Part shown: one piece after another, positions 1 through 12,086 of the stretch
Layout of the letters: each line of letters begins with the position of its first letter
How positions within the stretch are numbered: position 1 is the first letter of the stretch
Source: Lepidurus packardi
Lineage: Eukaryota; Arthropoda; Branchiopoda; Notostraca; Triopsidae
Reading direction: 5' to 3'
Length of the DNA: 64,000 nt
Assembly (NCBI GenBank): GCA_023053545.1
Contig: JAKZAN010000001.1
Location: 5,724,565 to 5,788,564, forward strand
Position numbers and translations under genes: made by a program
Notes under the pieces: model-generated
Told to the model about the DNA's origin: nothing
Seen by the model: only the letters and a program-made list of their open reading frames with translations
Databases searched by the model: none

Positions 1-3000
1 AAGTTGCATGAATTTTTTCTGTAATTTGGGCCCGAAATCATATGGCGTGTCTTGTTTTCTTGTTGTTTTTTTACATATTTTACATGTTTTATCCATCGAA
101 GTTTCCAAGATTCTCCATGTTCTTTTCATATCTATATATGGACCTACCCATACAATTTTCCACAACGTTTCATTGAATTTATGAATTTTCATTGAAAAAT
201 ACCTCATTACGCATGCATGGATCGTCATTACGCATCGTAGGTCGTCCGTAAAAAAATACTGCATTCGATTATTGTCTCAATAACAGATCTTGTATTTTTG
301 TCAAATGTCAGAAGTTAATCCATAGACATTCTTCATACAAATTTGAATATCTACTGCAAAGTATCGATTTACATAAACAATGCCATTACACAATATACAG
401 GTAGGCACCAGATTATGGCCACTGGTTATTAGAATCATCAGAATTACGGAATAAAATTTCAAAGGAATTGTTATGATGATCGCTTATTATATGGTCACCC
501 GTTTTTGCAAAATGTTAATGGACGAAGTAACGTCGCAATGCATAATTCACATTGTTGTTGAATTTCACATCACATCATGTTGAATTTCACATCGCATTGT
601 GAATTACGCATTGCTGCACATTTACATCAGCATAATTTTTGTCTCGAACATCAAAGTATTATTACCATACGGGAATAGGTTTGTTGCCCTGATTTTATCA
701 TTATGATACACATGAAACCAAAAAATGGCCTACGGCCAAGTTGTCATCTCACACATAAACAAGGAAGAAAAAATGCTTAGTGGTTGCAATAAAACGGCTA
801 CTTGTTACGCTTAGGATTAATTGGAAGTCATATAAAAAACAAGCAGTAAAAATACTACGGACCGAACTTGTTACGTCTGCCTATACAGAACCAATGAAAT
901 CCCTGCTGTAAAACACAACTAATGGTTAGATATTTGGTATTTGTGGAGAAATTGTATTACAGATTAGACCAGCCAATTTGACATGCCCTATGAAACGGTG
1001 CAAGAAAAATCACTTGACAAGAACAGCTCACTTGATTTGACCATGTATCATCCACTGAAAACATCTATGACTTATATCAGTGCACAAAACATTCTTAGCC
1101 TCGTTACTTGCACGACATACTATCTTTAACAGGAAAAAGAACTGCGTACGATACATTGACTTATTTGTAGTACATGTGGTTCCAAAAACCGGTGTAAAGG
1201 AAGCTAATATTCGTCTATTAATAGCCTCCTTACTAAAAAAGTAGGAGCATTTTACTCTTTTAATTTTCTTTTGTTCCCAGAACCTGTGTTATCAGGAAAT
1301 CGCAGATGGTCGACATAGACCCTTTATAGACCAAAAAAGAAAGCTTATAGGAATCCCGTTTGTTCAATTCACGTAGTTTGTTTTGTTTAAGTTTAATTAA
1401 GAACAAGTTGTGGCCTCAGAATTATAATTCAAAGTGAGTCAGGAATGGGTTAGTGAAAGGTGTAACTAATCCCTGAATCTTTGTATTTCTAGTTTGGGGG
1501 GTGGTTCATGGATAAGCTCTGGTAGCCATAGTAATTACTTGGTACTAATCTTAACGCAGCAAGGAACTATTCGAAAAGGGGCATTCCACTGAAAGCTGAA
1601 CGGAAAGCTCTCCTAAAAAACGTAATGTAGGTCTTCCAGCTTCGGCTATAGTCAGGAGTTCAGATTCCCTGGCCCAAACGCAAGCTTATTTTTAGACACC
1701 TGTATAATTACCGCCTCTAAAAGTAAGAAAACATAGGATCAACGCTACATTAAGCAGTTAACTCTATGCAACGAGTTCGGCGAAGCCATCCATTAAATAA
1801 TCCCGTCTTTTTGACCGAATGTTTCACATAGGGAGTTCAATGTTAACCTGAGCAGGTTCGTGGACGGTGCGTTTTTAAGACACGAATAAATAAAACTAGA
1901 TTACGTCCCAACTAATACGGACGTGGGCTAGGCGAGACCACCAAAAATTATCTACCCCAAATATGTTCCAGGAGTTCAACATGAATTACCTTTCCAACAA
2001 CCAGACCTATCCTTCTTATCTAGACCACATCCCTTTTAAGCTTACACATACTTTGAATTAAAAAAACGTGTGTATCTAGGTATGCATACAGTTTTCGATA
2101 TTACGCAATTTACGTCTCTTTTACAAAACTCTTGAAAATTTTAAAACACAATACGACGATAACCGCAGAATGAAATTAGTACGACATATTTTTGCGAAAT
2201 AAAGGCTTTCACTTACCAATGCTAAAGCACTACAATTTCATGTACTAATATACAAAAATTTAGATTAATAATAAGCGATCGAATAGTTAGCACAAACTGC
2301 AACCTACCGTAGAGCACCATAACTATTAGGTAACCAAAAACTTTTGACACACTCAAGTCTGGTTATCTTTTCATCATAAAAGAATTTGTGCTTTTTCTCC
2401 ATTTCACAGCTGAATCATTATGATATCTGTTCAGTTATAGTATCCTTATTTAAGAAAAATAATAATAGCGGCTTCATCTGCGAGTTCAAGTGCTTTGATA
2501 AAGGCAACTAGTCCAATGGATGGGAACGTATGGCAGAACTTCGTCAAATTAGCATTCTTGGAATTTAACGGAAATGGTTGCTTTGGTGGGGTCTTGTGCC
2601 GCAAGTTTCAGGGCCTTGAACTTTTGCGTTTTTCAGTTCTGCAAGTTCATTTAGGAAAGAACCAAGATATCTATTATTATACACAATAGCTCGAAATAAA
2701 ACTTTTTGTGAATCCGGCTAAAGGTTAACAATGGCAAATACCTGTTCTCCAACTTCTGTAAAAAGTATGCAAGTGTAGAGCCTTGCGGTAATTGAAGCGG
2801 ATTAACTCTGGGAAGTTGACACTGAACTCCGATTGGTGGCAATTGCTGGTAAAAGGTTGGACTTGTGAAACAATATACATTTACTTTTCTGCGCCAACAG
2901 TATTGCTTAAAGTAGGCTAAGCTTAGACATCGGTTGGCATAAAACGTCTTCAACAACCCCAAGTGAAGTCATAGTACTGGCGCCCGTCAACCGGTACAAA

Positions 3001-3050
3001 ATTTGCGAGTCTCGAGAGCTTTAGTAAGATCACAACGTCCGTTGTAAATA
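1..3050. other. Non-coding AT-rich stretch, no supported gene
   Basis: No reading frame here has convincing coding character. A short minus-strand stretch near 2760-2870 looks mildly coding, but its possible splice partner is in the wrong phase, so I do not call it. The only structure I see is a short inverted repeat at 535-614, listed separately. Confidence 0.6.
535..614. repeat. Inverted repeat with internal direct repeats
   Basis: The 20-base arms at 535-554 and 595-614 are inverted copies of each other with two mismatches. Between them a 15-base stretch, gttgaatttcacatc, occurs twice. It could be a small foldback element or a chance hairpin in AT-rich DNA. No flanking target duplication was recognised. 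Confidence 0.4.
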
Positions 3051-3099
3051 TAAGTGAAGAAGTTTGATTAGTCGTATTCAATTCCCGCAAAGAGAAACG

Positions 3100-4230
3100 A
3101 TGGCGAAAGGTTTGATGGTGCAATCTTTGTTGGTGTGGTCACTGGGAACTTTGTGGATGCCGTCAGCGGAGAGCTTCCAGATGCCCCAGTTTTTACAGTC
3201 GATGTTTAATATCGAATCTTCTTGGTCTCCAGCAGCGAATACTAATTACGATTATCTTATTGAACCTCCATGGATGCCAGCAGAGACGACTTATTTAGAC
3301 CGAAAATACACAGAACCTTCGTGGACGCAAACAGAGACGACTGAGTACGTCAACCAAGGTCTAGAACAAGCAAGCAAGGCTGATCGCGAGCTACGTATCC
3401 GTTTTCCTATTTCGGACGGAGCGCAAGCCTACCGATACCCAGGCTACGCTGACTATGACCAGCACCAAGTCACTTATCATTCAGTGGAACATGATGCAGA
3501 TGGCAAAGATCGATTCTTTCTGGATGCAGTGGGACCAGCAGTTGCGGCGCTGTCGATACCGAAAATTATTGGGTTTGGGATAGCTGGAATAGTACTGCTA
3601 CCCTTGGCAGGCCTAACGTTCTTGGCCAAGGGTATCAAACTGGGTGTTGGGCATAAAGGAGCAGGCTTTGCTGGCATTGGCCTTGGACCTGGACTTCTTT
3701 GGGAGAACAAATACACAACCATCACGGTAACCTCCTACTCCACTCTACCTGTGAATGTACTGACAAGCTGTACCTCTACACAAACCATACCGCTGTCTGT
3801 AGTGTCATTTTGCACTGCTACCTCCTGTACTAGTACAATATCGCAATGCACAGGTTCGGCCACTCCGGCTACTGTGACAAGCTGTACCGCTACGTCCTGT
3901 ACTAGTACGTTAACCCAATGCACAGACACGAGCACAGCTTGTACTTCTACAGTATCACAATGCACGAGCACAGCTTGTACTCTTACAGTATCACAATGCA
4001 CGGACACTTGCTGCGTTTGTAAAGGTGGTAACAATCCAAATTCCGTGGCGAATTCGAATGCGTCGAATATATGCAACGAATGCGCTGGAACTTCTATATG
4101 TGGAGCGAACAGGAGAAGAATGTATTTGGAAAAACTACTTGACACTGGTTCCCATAACCTCCCTATCAAGCCTACGCTTTCCGTCGTGGATATAGCGAGT
4201 TTGCATGCATCTACTATCGTCTTGTATTAA
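3100..4230 (+). CDS. Secreted or membrane-anchored Cys/Thr-rich protein, family not recognised (paralogue 1)
   Basis: A single open exon of 376 residues from the ATG at 3100; the frame is open further upstream but has no better ATG. Residues 1 to about 25 look like a signal peptide. Next come three imperfect copies of a motif like EPSWTPxETxxY (about residues 38-83), an acidic and aromatic linker, and a long hydrophobic Gly/Ala-rich segment (about 143-200) that could span or insert into a membrane. A Thr/Ser-rich region follows with many cysteines in units like CTSTVSQC, then a CCxCK motif, a CNEC motif and a tail with LPIKPTLS. The gene at 7002-7967 has the same order of parts and is clearly a paralogue. 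I do not recognise the family and assign no function. A surface, cuticle or mucin-like role is a guess from composition only. Confidence 0.72.
   Translation: MAKGLMVQSLLVWSLGTLWMPSAESFQMPQFLQSMFNIESSWSPAANTNYDYLIEPPWMPAETTYLDRKYTEPSWTQTETTEYVNQGLEQASKADRELRIRFPISDGAQAYRYPGYADYDQHQVTYHSVEHDADGKDRFFLDAVGPAVAALSIPKIIGFGIAGIVLLPLAGLTFLAKGIKLGVGHKGAGFAGIGLGPGLLWENKYTTITVTSYSTLPVNVLTSCTSTQTIPLSVVSFCTATSCTSTISQCTGSATPATVTSCTATSCTSTLTQCTDTSTACTSTVSQCTSTACTLTVSQCTDTCCVCKGGNNPNSVANSNASNICNECAGTSICGANRRRMYLEKLLDTGSHNLPIKPTLSVVDIASLHASTIVLY
3927..3998 (+). repeat. 36-base tandem repeat coding a Cys/Thr unit
   Basis: Two nearly identical 36-base units start at 3927 and 3963. Each codes 12 residues (approximately TSTACTSTVSQC). 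Looser relatives lie upstream at about 3820-3925. The Cys-rich region has therefore grown by in-frame duplication. Confidence 0.7.
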
Positions 4231-7001
4231 GTAACTAACAATTATTATTAAGCATTTAAAATGCTTCTTTAAACAAGGGTATACAACACACACAAAACTT
4301 AAGTTAAACCTTTATTTCGAGCATAACTTTCGATTTAAATGCTTATAATTAATAACTAAATTCAAAGAGATCAAAGTCTACTGTAACACTGAATACATGA
4401 TACTTGAATGCTATCTCGGCCAAATCATGGTATGCGTAATTTTTTATTATTTATTGACTAACACGCAACATGAAAAACATAACCTAATTGACGTTTAATG
4501 TAATCGTTGACTAAAATATATATACAAGTAACATTATTCAGAACATGTCTGTTGACCTTCATAAACACATGCCTTTAAATTCCCAACATTATTAATGAAA
4601 TAAAGCATCCAAGATTATCGATACAAACGATGCAAACAGCTTCATTTAGAATATAGTAAATTATAATGAAAATTATTGGCACGCATACAAAAGTGGTGTC
4701 TGGTACGTACCAGAGAATTATGTTACACGACTGTAACCTATTCAGAACTAGATAAATAGATACATAAGCGGTTAGTGTGTATTATATATAAGCTTTACCT
4801 TACTTATTCTCTAATTAGAAAGTTAGGATCTAGGAAGCATACCTGGCAGTAGGATATATGGCACATACAAGTAGGATAACCTTGGCATGCCGAGTAGGCT
4901 TTTTCAAGTGAGTACATACCTAACAGGTCATTGGTTCTTATTCTTTCAAGCTAGGTGAAAAAGTTTTCATTGTCTGCTATCGCGGATCAACACCGTGAAA
5001 TACCTTGTTTGCTTAAAAATAAAATCCATTAAAAACTTTCGCGACCCTGGGCATGTAGAGAGTGCTTGCATGGCAATCAAGTGTTCCAGTGAATCAGCTC
5101 TCTGGTTCAATTATTTCGAATCACTTTTAGAAAGTTCAAGGTAAATGAACTAAGCTCCACAATAATGTGTTGGTGTCTTTTTCCTACGTGGTAATTTTAT
5201 ATTGATAATAGATATATCAATATTAGCTCTTCCCAAACTATACAAAACACCCCAAGCATAATCAAAATCTGTTAATGAAATTTTGCAGCAACGAGCAGTT
5301 TCTTCTCAAAATTTTACGAGAAGGCTTGTTCCATGTTTAGCACCGGTTAAGCAGAAAGATCTACAAGTGTCTGACCTTCAATAAGAAAACCTGCACTGAC
5401 CACCTGAGGAAAGCAGTTTTTGTCTAATCGAGTCGTTACGGCATCAAGTCTCATCTCATTCCAAGGGAGGCGGTAGTCACGCAATGGTGCTGAATACCTT
5501 GATATCAATGCTTGGCACTTCTTTTAATGGTAATAAACCAGTTATCCAGTTGTGCTATAGTAACAATGCGCGGCATTTATATGCAAAGTACATTAAAAGT
5601 ATAAATGCAACAATTTTCTATCTTTTGAGTTTAATTTACCGCTTTACTTACCCATATACGATATTATTTAAACCTGTTCGTCAACACTTTTTTATTGTTT
5701 CAGATGTGCATCACCACTTGTGCATAATCTTACGTCTTGTACCAGTTTTGATATGTATCAACACTTGTGTACTTGCGGTTCTAATAAACATCACTTCTCT
5801 TGGGTTTGTTAGCGGCAAATAGCTCTATTAAGAGAAAAGTGATTACAGTCGCGTCTGAAATAATTTTACCATCCATTTATTCCAATTGTTTGGAATGTTT
5901 CTAACTATTTAATCGTGAAATGGCTTACATCTATTAAGATTTCGTTCCTTTTTGAAAAAATGTGTTCTAAATTTAATCATATCTAATGGATTTATTGGAA
6001 CCAATTTTGGCCTCGTGTTATATGAAAAAAATACTATTTCAACACATCACTATGTTACTAATATAGTTAATAATAGTGTTTAAATATTAAATGGTACTAG
6101 TAATTAGAGTTGTTAATATAGTCAACACTAAGTAGACGTGCATGGTATTGAACACTTCGCAATTTCTCGTTCATTTCCAGAAAGTCACAAATAGGCCAGT
6201 ACCGTTATTCGCACAGCTGTGAGGTTTGCAACATAGTACCGTTTAGGGTAATACCTTACCCCCCACAACACGAACCTACACGAAATTTGGCTCACTTGTG
6301 TTACTGAGCTCACAGGTGCAAACCCGCAAGTCCCCAACAATTACAGAGTTGGGAGTATTTGGCAGCACGAAGGGAAAGCAAAAAGACTATGTGGTTGGAC
6401 TGATTCCATTGCAAAGCTTAAACCACACACCCCGTATAGGTAAGCAGTCCCTTTATGTGTCAAATTTTTTAACAAAAATTATAGACTATCCTCACAACAA
6501 CTCCGTTAGCGTTCAAACCATGCTTGGGCTAATTTCTTAGCTTACTTTGCCGTGGAAGCTAGACGGTTATCACCTGTTAAAACGACCTGGAAGTTTCCCG
6601 TGAACCACACAATTAAAACTAAAATAAAAAACACACGGCGCCAGTTTGTTCCGTAATTGTTGTGGGCTGCATGTTTTTAGAAAATAAATACTAAAGAAAA
6701 GGAAATGAGAGCATTATCGTTTTGTGAAGGAATTATGATAGCATGTAGCTATTGGTAGTTCATTGAAAGGGCTGGGCCTAATTATTAGCAAAAATGAGTG
6801 CAAAATTTTAGCTAAAAAGCTCGATTTCCAAGCCATTTGTTCAGATTCCTGGCATTCCTTGCACTGTGAGGAACTGTTCAATACTTGGACACTCAAGAAC
6901 TATTGAAGTAGTTTAGAATTCAACGTTTAAGTTTAAAAAAGTGCAGAAACTTCAATTTATAAGCAACTTTGATTTTCAAAGGTTTAACGTAAAAGTAAAA
7001 A
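4231..7001. other. Spacer between the two paralogues, no supported gene
   Basis: Low-complexity AT-rich DNA. Open frames such as 5484-5822 and 6298-6540 have no recognisable domain or coding bias. An AATAAA lies near 4600 and could serve the upstream gene, but this is unproven. Confidence 0.5.
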
Positions 7002-7967
7002 ATGAAGATCAATGTTTTGGTAGGAAGTTTTCTTTTGTTGATCCTAATGGTGACCGTGGAATGCTTCCAAGTACCGAAATTACTACGCCAGGTCCTGCGA
7101 TTGGAACCTTCATGGACTCCTATGGAGACAGTTGAGTACAATGACCAGCGAGTAGACCACCTTTTCAGTACAGAAGCTCAATCGAGTGCGAAAGAACCGA
7201 CCGAACAACTTTACCCCCGCCAGAACTACCCACACGACCCCATGGTCACTGAGATCCAAGCCAAGCAAGCACAATTCGACGATGATGATGGTGTCGACAT
7301 CGACGGAAACGACTTGCTAGGCCTACAGAATCAAGAATCACTGGCGTTTACGGGCAATACCGGAGTCACTACTGGAGTAGCCATTGGTATGGGAATCGCC
7401 GCTGCCATATTAATTCCATTGGGAGCCGTAGCTACCTTTGCAGGGTTAGCGAGGTTGTTCTTTCCTTTGCTTTCCGGTAATGTTGGCGCAGATTTCGCTG
7501 GAGTTGGCCTAGGCGGGGGACTTTTCGGAGACGCACTATCGAACTTCCTGAACGGGCGTACCACGACCATCTACATTGCTACTACCGCCTCCTACGTGTC
7601 GACGACAACGGACACGCTGACTTTGCCTGCCCAAACAGAGAGCGTAACGCAATCCCTGACAGTGACCACGACCTTGCCTGTCCAAACCCAAGTGGTGACC
7701 TCGACCTCGACCTCGACCTCGACCACGACCACGACCACGACCACGACTTTGACATGTTGCACTTGCAAGAATAATGGGATGGGCATGGGCATGGGTGCAA
7801 CGAACTGCGCGGAGTGTAACCCTACTCCTGTGTGTGTAGCTAGTCGTAGAGCATTAGAAGTCTTTGACCTTGAACAACAATTTGATCAGATGACTTTCCC
7901 AATTCAGCCCACACCTTCCATTATGGACTTCTGGAGAGACCAACAGACCGCTAGTGCTCACTTTTAA
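7002..7967 (+). CDS. Secreted or membrane-anchored Thr-rich protein, family not recognised (paralogue 2)
   Basis: A single open exon of 321 residues. Residues 1-21 form a clear signal peptide (hydrophobic LLLILMV ending near VEC). One copy of the EPSWTPMETVEY motif follows, against three in the upstream paralogue, then an Asp-rich linker. The hydrophobic Gly/Ala segment (about residues 121-185) has the same ADFAGVGLGGGL pattern as GAGFAGIGLGPGL in paralogue 1. Where paralogue 1 has cysteine repeats, this protein has a cysteine-free Thr/Ser run (about 190-250), largely coded by a 6-base microsatellite. It ends with a CCxCK motif, a CAEC motif, an SRRALE stretch and FPIQPTPSIMDFW, matching the other protein. 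The two are tandem duplicates that diverged mainly in the repeat. O-glycosylation of the Thr run is an inference. Function unknown. Confidence 0.75.
   Translation: MKINVLVGSFLLLILMVTVECFQVPKLLRQVLRLEPSWTPMETVEYNDQRVDHLFSTEAQSSAKEPTEQLYPRQNYPHDPMVTEIQAKQAQFDDDDGVDIDGNDLLGLQNQESLAFTGNTGVTTGVAIGMGIAAAILIPLGAVATFAGLARLFFPLLSGNVGADFAGVGLGGGLFGDALSNFLNGRTTTIYIATTASYVSTTTDTLTLPAQTESVTQSLTVTTTLPVQTQVVTSTSTSTSTTTTTTTTTLTCCTCKNNGMGMGMGATNCAECNPTPVCVASRRALEVFDLEQQFDQMTFPIQPTPSIMDFWRDQQTASAHF
7697..7747 (+). repeat. Coding hexanucleotide microsatellite
   Basis: Repeats of acctcg change into repeats of accacg within paralogue 2 and code Thr-Ser and then Thr-Thr dipeptides. The array is in frame, so slippage changes only the length of the Thr-rich run. 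Confidence 0.85.
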
Positions 7968-10100
7968 GAGAACGTGAGATTGGTAAAGCACTCAAAGCCC
8001 TATATTTCCAATACTTTCTGATCCCAGCATAGATCCATTTATAAAAAATTAAGTATCTTGTTACGTGTGTGTTGTTATATCTATTCGTGAAATGCCAAAT
8101 CCTTTCCTAGGACTTGTAATCGGTGAAAGTCTGTAAAAATATTCCTATCAACATAAAACTGCAGGATTGTGCTCAATATCCTACTATAATCGATACATAA
8201 TCTACTACTATAATCGATACGTTGTTTCCGTATTGTTAATGCACGTTATACCAAAGGCTTCAAATTCTTCTTTCGTACGTTACATTGGAAACCTCACCAA
8301 ACGGGTCAAATAAGCCTGCAGTATTTGGAAGATAACAGGTTCATAAAATGCGATTCTTCCAATTGTCATTACACAGGCATATAGAAGTACCAATGCAGAG
8401 ATGTACAGGAGAAATCAAGAATAGTTAGTAAGGAAATAGTAAGACTAGTAGAATAGTTAGTAGAATAATTAGTAAGGAAAACGAATACCGTTAAACCATA
8501 GTTGTATTACCTTGTTTGAGGGTTAGGACAGTTTGGCCACTTTTCTGCTCTTTATTTTTAACGTCACGTGCAGACAAAACTCTAGCCCAAAACTACACTC
8601 CTTACAAAATTACACTCCTTAGATGTGCTAGTGTCCTGGTTATCAAATGAAGCATTGCACGCTTCAAAAGACGAAAAATAAGACCAAACCCCCACGAAAA
8701 CTAGAGGCTCTTCCAAGTGTACAGAACGTAATGATGGGTAGGCAATTTGGACTTAGGTGTAAGATGATTTGTCCGTGTTTTGCCATGCGGAAACTAAGAC
8801 GAATGCCTTTTTTTAAAAATACATGATGGACTTAAAATATCTTAATGAAAGCTTACAGTTATACTCCTTGTCGATGCTGGAAACATTCTAGCTCTGATTT
8901 GTTCAATAAGATGCATGATTTTGTCCAAAAGCTTTGAGTGTTGGTGAGCGCAGCGTTAACAAGTCGTGTCCCACAGCGTGTTCCTCGTAAAAATGGCTAT
9001 ATCCAAAGTGTACTAAATCATAACTTTTAGACTTCTAAAATCTCGTGCAAAACCAGTACAGTGAATTAGTAGCTAATATTTGGAAGGGTTTTTCTCTGAC
9101 TTGTCTTCTACAAAGGTATTTTTACCTAATTTTTACCTAATTGTGTTGAACGGTACAACGAAATTAACAGGACCCGTTTCTTACAAAAAATGCCACAGAT
9201 TTAGTTTTTATTTAATTTCTCATGTACAATGTACTCTTTTTTGACGAAACTTTTCCCATGTGGACTTCGTCGTGTTCACTATGTGTCTAATTTTTTCCAG
9301 TTCCATAACGTTTGTAGTTCATTAGATATGATTTTTGTACGGTTTGTCCGGGCCTTAACTGTCCTGTCCCTTGTTATTAATAATTTAAAGAACACTTAGG
9401 TGCTTTACTGTTTTAAGAATTTACAACAGCGTTAGGCCAATGCAAAATTGCTACATTGTACGATTAAACCAACCAAATGAATAACAAAGGCATAACGGCA
9501 AAAGCAAATCGTCCACTGTTTGGACGACTATAGGAATGTGCTTTGAGTAACTATTCTAAAGTTGTCCGAAAAATTTAAAAGAAATAATAAAAGTATACTT
9601 CTGAATATTTCATTATGTCTTGCCTGCTGAGACCTCGTCAATATCTTAATCATTTCTGACGTCAGGTAACGTTAAAATTACACTTCCATTTTCATCAAAG
9701 GCTATGTTTATTACTTAGGCTTTTTCAAACATTTCTAAAACAGTGGATGCATTAGACAAGGAGTTCATCTGCTGTACATTCCGCAATGTACAAAAAGTAA
9801 TGGGGTGTCATCGGTGGTACATTATATAACCTTTGGAGGTTTGCTATTAAATTTATTGTGCAAAATCCCTATTTGTGATTCCAAACCGACAGGTTGTACA
9901 GAATTGCAGTGTGAAAGATCGAAAGAAAAAGTGCAGCAAAACCTTTTGGAACCAGGTGACAAGTTTAGAGTTACCAGTTTTATTTTGTTTTGGCTCTCCT
10001 ATGCTACTTTTATATTTTTTTCCAATTTCTTCGTATTTAGCATCTTCAAAATGAATAGTTTTACCCTAACGCTTTCTTTTCTTTTTTTAAAATTTATTTT
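7968..10100. other. Non-coding stretch with small tandem repeats
   Basis: No gene supported. A 16-base word, ctactataatcgatac, occurs at 8181-8196 and again at 8205-8220. A degenerate array built on agaatagttagta lies at about 8420-8480. Confidence 0.5.
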
Positions 10101-10110
10101 TATAAACTGT

Positions 10111-10994
10111 ATGGGGATGAGAGGTGGAGGGCCTAGTGAAGAGCTGGGGGACGAGCAGGGATACAATTTACCGGATTTAGAAGATGAAGAAGTTGAGATT
10201 TCGGAAAGCTCCGATATGGAGGGCGAAAATCAGGATTTAGAGACGGAGAATGCAGAAAAAGATGGAGGGTTTAAAATGGTTTCCTATAGGAAAAACAAGG
10301 TAAAGAAAGTAAAGCAGGGAGAAAGCTCAGGTTGATGTAGGAAGCAAACGTAGAAGACTACAGGTTTCGACTACGGAAACGGATACAGAGGAAGAATTAG
10401 AGAAAGCCGAGGGAAAACGGCAAATTTACATCCTATTTGAACTTAGGATACCTAAAAATAAAAGTTCATCACTCTGAACCAAGACCCATCAGATGTTATA
10501 AGTGTCAAAGATTTGGACATATCAGCTCTGTCTGCAAGGCAAGGGACAGATGTGGGCTCTGTGGTGGAGAACACGCCACGACAATCTGCGAAAACAAGAA
10601 AGAGAGAAAGGAGCCAACATGTACAAACTGTAATAAGCAACATACTGCAGCGGATAGGAACTGTGAGTTTTCTAAACGAGCCAAAGGGAACCAAACTCAG
10701 GTAAACCGAAAAGCGGACACATCAGGTGATCAGGTCATAAAACGTAATGAGGTAGAACACATCGAAAAGAGTCAAATATCGGTTAATAACATCAGGACAG
10801 GAGAAATAGCAGAAAAAGAAGAAGACAGAACAGTTCAAGAACTAATGGAAAAAGCGAAGAAAACTTTAGAAGTAGAGAAACAAAGCTACAATGAGATATT
10901 ACAAGGTAAGAAAAAGGAAAAAGAGAGACAAACAAATCGAGAGGAAAGCCAACAAGACGAAGAGAAGCCAGAAGATGAAAAAAGAGACAACTGA
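10111..10994 (+). pseudogene. LINE ORF1 (gag-like) with three zinc knuckles, broken
   Basis: The first part (10111-10335) is acidic and ends in a stop. Coding-like sequence continues in another frame to about 10430, and the zinc-knuckle region is in a third frame. The knuckles read CYKCQRFGHISSVC (CX2CX4HX4C), CGLCGGEHATTIC (CX2CX3HX4C) and CTNCNKQHTAADRNC (CX2CX3HX6C), a trio known from ORF1 of Jockey and I-type LINEs, where it binds the element RNA. A Lys/Glu-rich tail follows. The central RNA-binding part normally found before the knuckles appears deleted near 10430. Confidence 0.75.
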
Positions 10995-11149
10995 TTTGGG
11001 GAACTGGGTAGGAGGATTGGTCAGAAAAATAATTTCAGTAGTTTTGACAGGAGGGAAATGGGAAGAAATCTGCAAGGAAGTAAAAAAATGTTATTAGGGA
11101 TGGAAACTTTATATAACAAATAGGTGCGACGACATCAAGAAAAGTAAGC

Positions 11150-11860
11150 TTAAGTAAAGGTATACCACAGGGGTCAGTTTTAAGTCCATGGCTCTTGAAT
11201 ATTATGATTATTGATTTCCCGACATATTTGTATAGAATGAACACCTCGATCTATGTAGATGATATTGCCATCTGGACAAGGGACACAACTTTAGACAATG
11301 CTATGAGAAGAATATCTAACTCAGCGAAAGAGGAAGAAATATGGTGTGATATGAACGGTTTTGAAATAGCAGCCGAAAAAACGAAATGCCTAGTCATAAC
11401 AAAGAAAAGAAAGACAGAAACAAAAGTTGAAGTCAAAATCAGAGGAACGGAAATAGAAACAATAAAAGAAGGAACATTTTTGGGGATCACGTTCGACAAG
11501 GAACTACAATTTAAACAGCACATGGAAAAGATGAGAGAAAGGGGAATGAAAGCCACCTTAATACTTCAAAAATTGGCAGGGACAAGCTGGGGAGCAAATA
11601 TAAAAACAATGCTAACGCTTTATAAGGGCCTAGTAAGAGCAAAATTAGAATATGCGGCAATAGTTTTTAAAGACGACAATAAGATTATGTTAAAACGCAT
11701 AGAAACCATACAAAACAGAGCACTACGAATAATTCTCGGGGCAATGAAAACCACGCCCATATCTGTGTCACTGTGCTCAACAGGGCTGACACCACTCAGA
11801 GATAGGGTGGGAAGAACTAGCTTTAAGGTATCGCAACAGAATGATGGAACGTCATTATGA
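11150..11860 (+). pseudogene. LINE reverse transcriptase fragment
   Basis: Translation begins at the GIPQGSVLSP motif (RT block 4) and includes the catalytic YVDD box at about 11250. It then runs through the thumb region (FLGITFDKELQFKQH; LEYAAIVF; IQNRALRIILGA) to a stop at 11860. Motifs upstream of block 4 and the endonuclease are absent, so this is an internally deleted copy. Downstream pieces up to the RNase H lie in other frames. Confidence 0.8.
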
Positions 11861-12086
11861 AGACAAGGTAGTATTCAGAGTCCTAGATCACAGGGAAAAG
11901 TAATATATGCACAAATTAGTACATGGATAGAAGCCTACCAACTACCGGAAATAGAAGCAGGGAATATCTATGAGAAAAGAATCGCCCCATGGGATTTTGA
12001 TGTAGAAGGTATAACTGATTCAATACCAGGTCTAGCCACGAAATCAGTTTACCAGGCCGGAAGGCACACAACAATTTTAGATTTCT

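Noticed and set aside
2651-2962. Minus-strand frame with a coding-like middle (LPPIGVQCQLP) and a nearby GPETCGTRP stretch suggesting a protease
   Set aside because: The donor and acceptor phases do not agree and a stop follows at once; too weak to call.
3735-4169. 144-codon open frame on the minus strand
   Set aside because: It lies antisense to the Cys/Thr repeats of paralogue 1; openness follows from the repeat composition.
5484-5822. 112-codon plus-strand frame
   Set aside because: AT-rich composition, no domain, no start context, no paralogue.
7582-7800. Minus-strand frames rich in Trp-Ser or Val
   Set aside because: Shadows of the hexanucleotide microsatellite in paralogue 2.
9805-10110. 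N-terminal extension of the LINE ORF1 frame
   Set aside because: Hydrophobic and not ORF1-like; it begins at a non-ATG codon and is probably flanking sequence open by chance.
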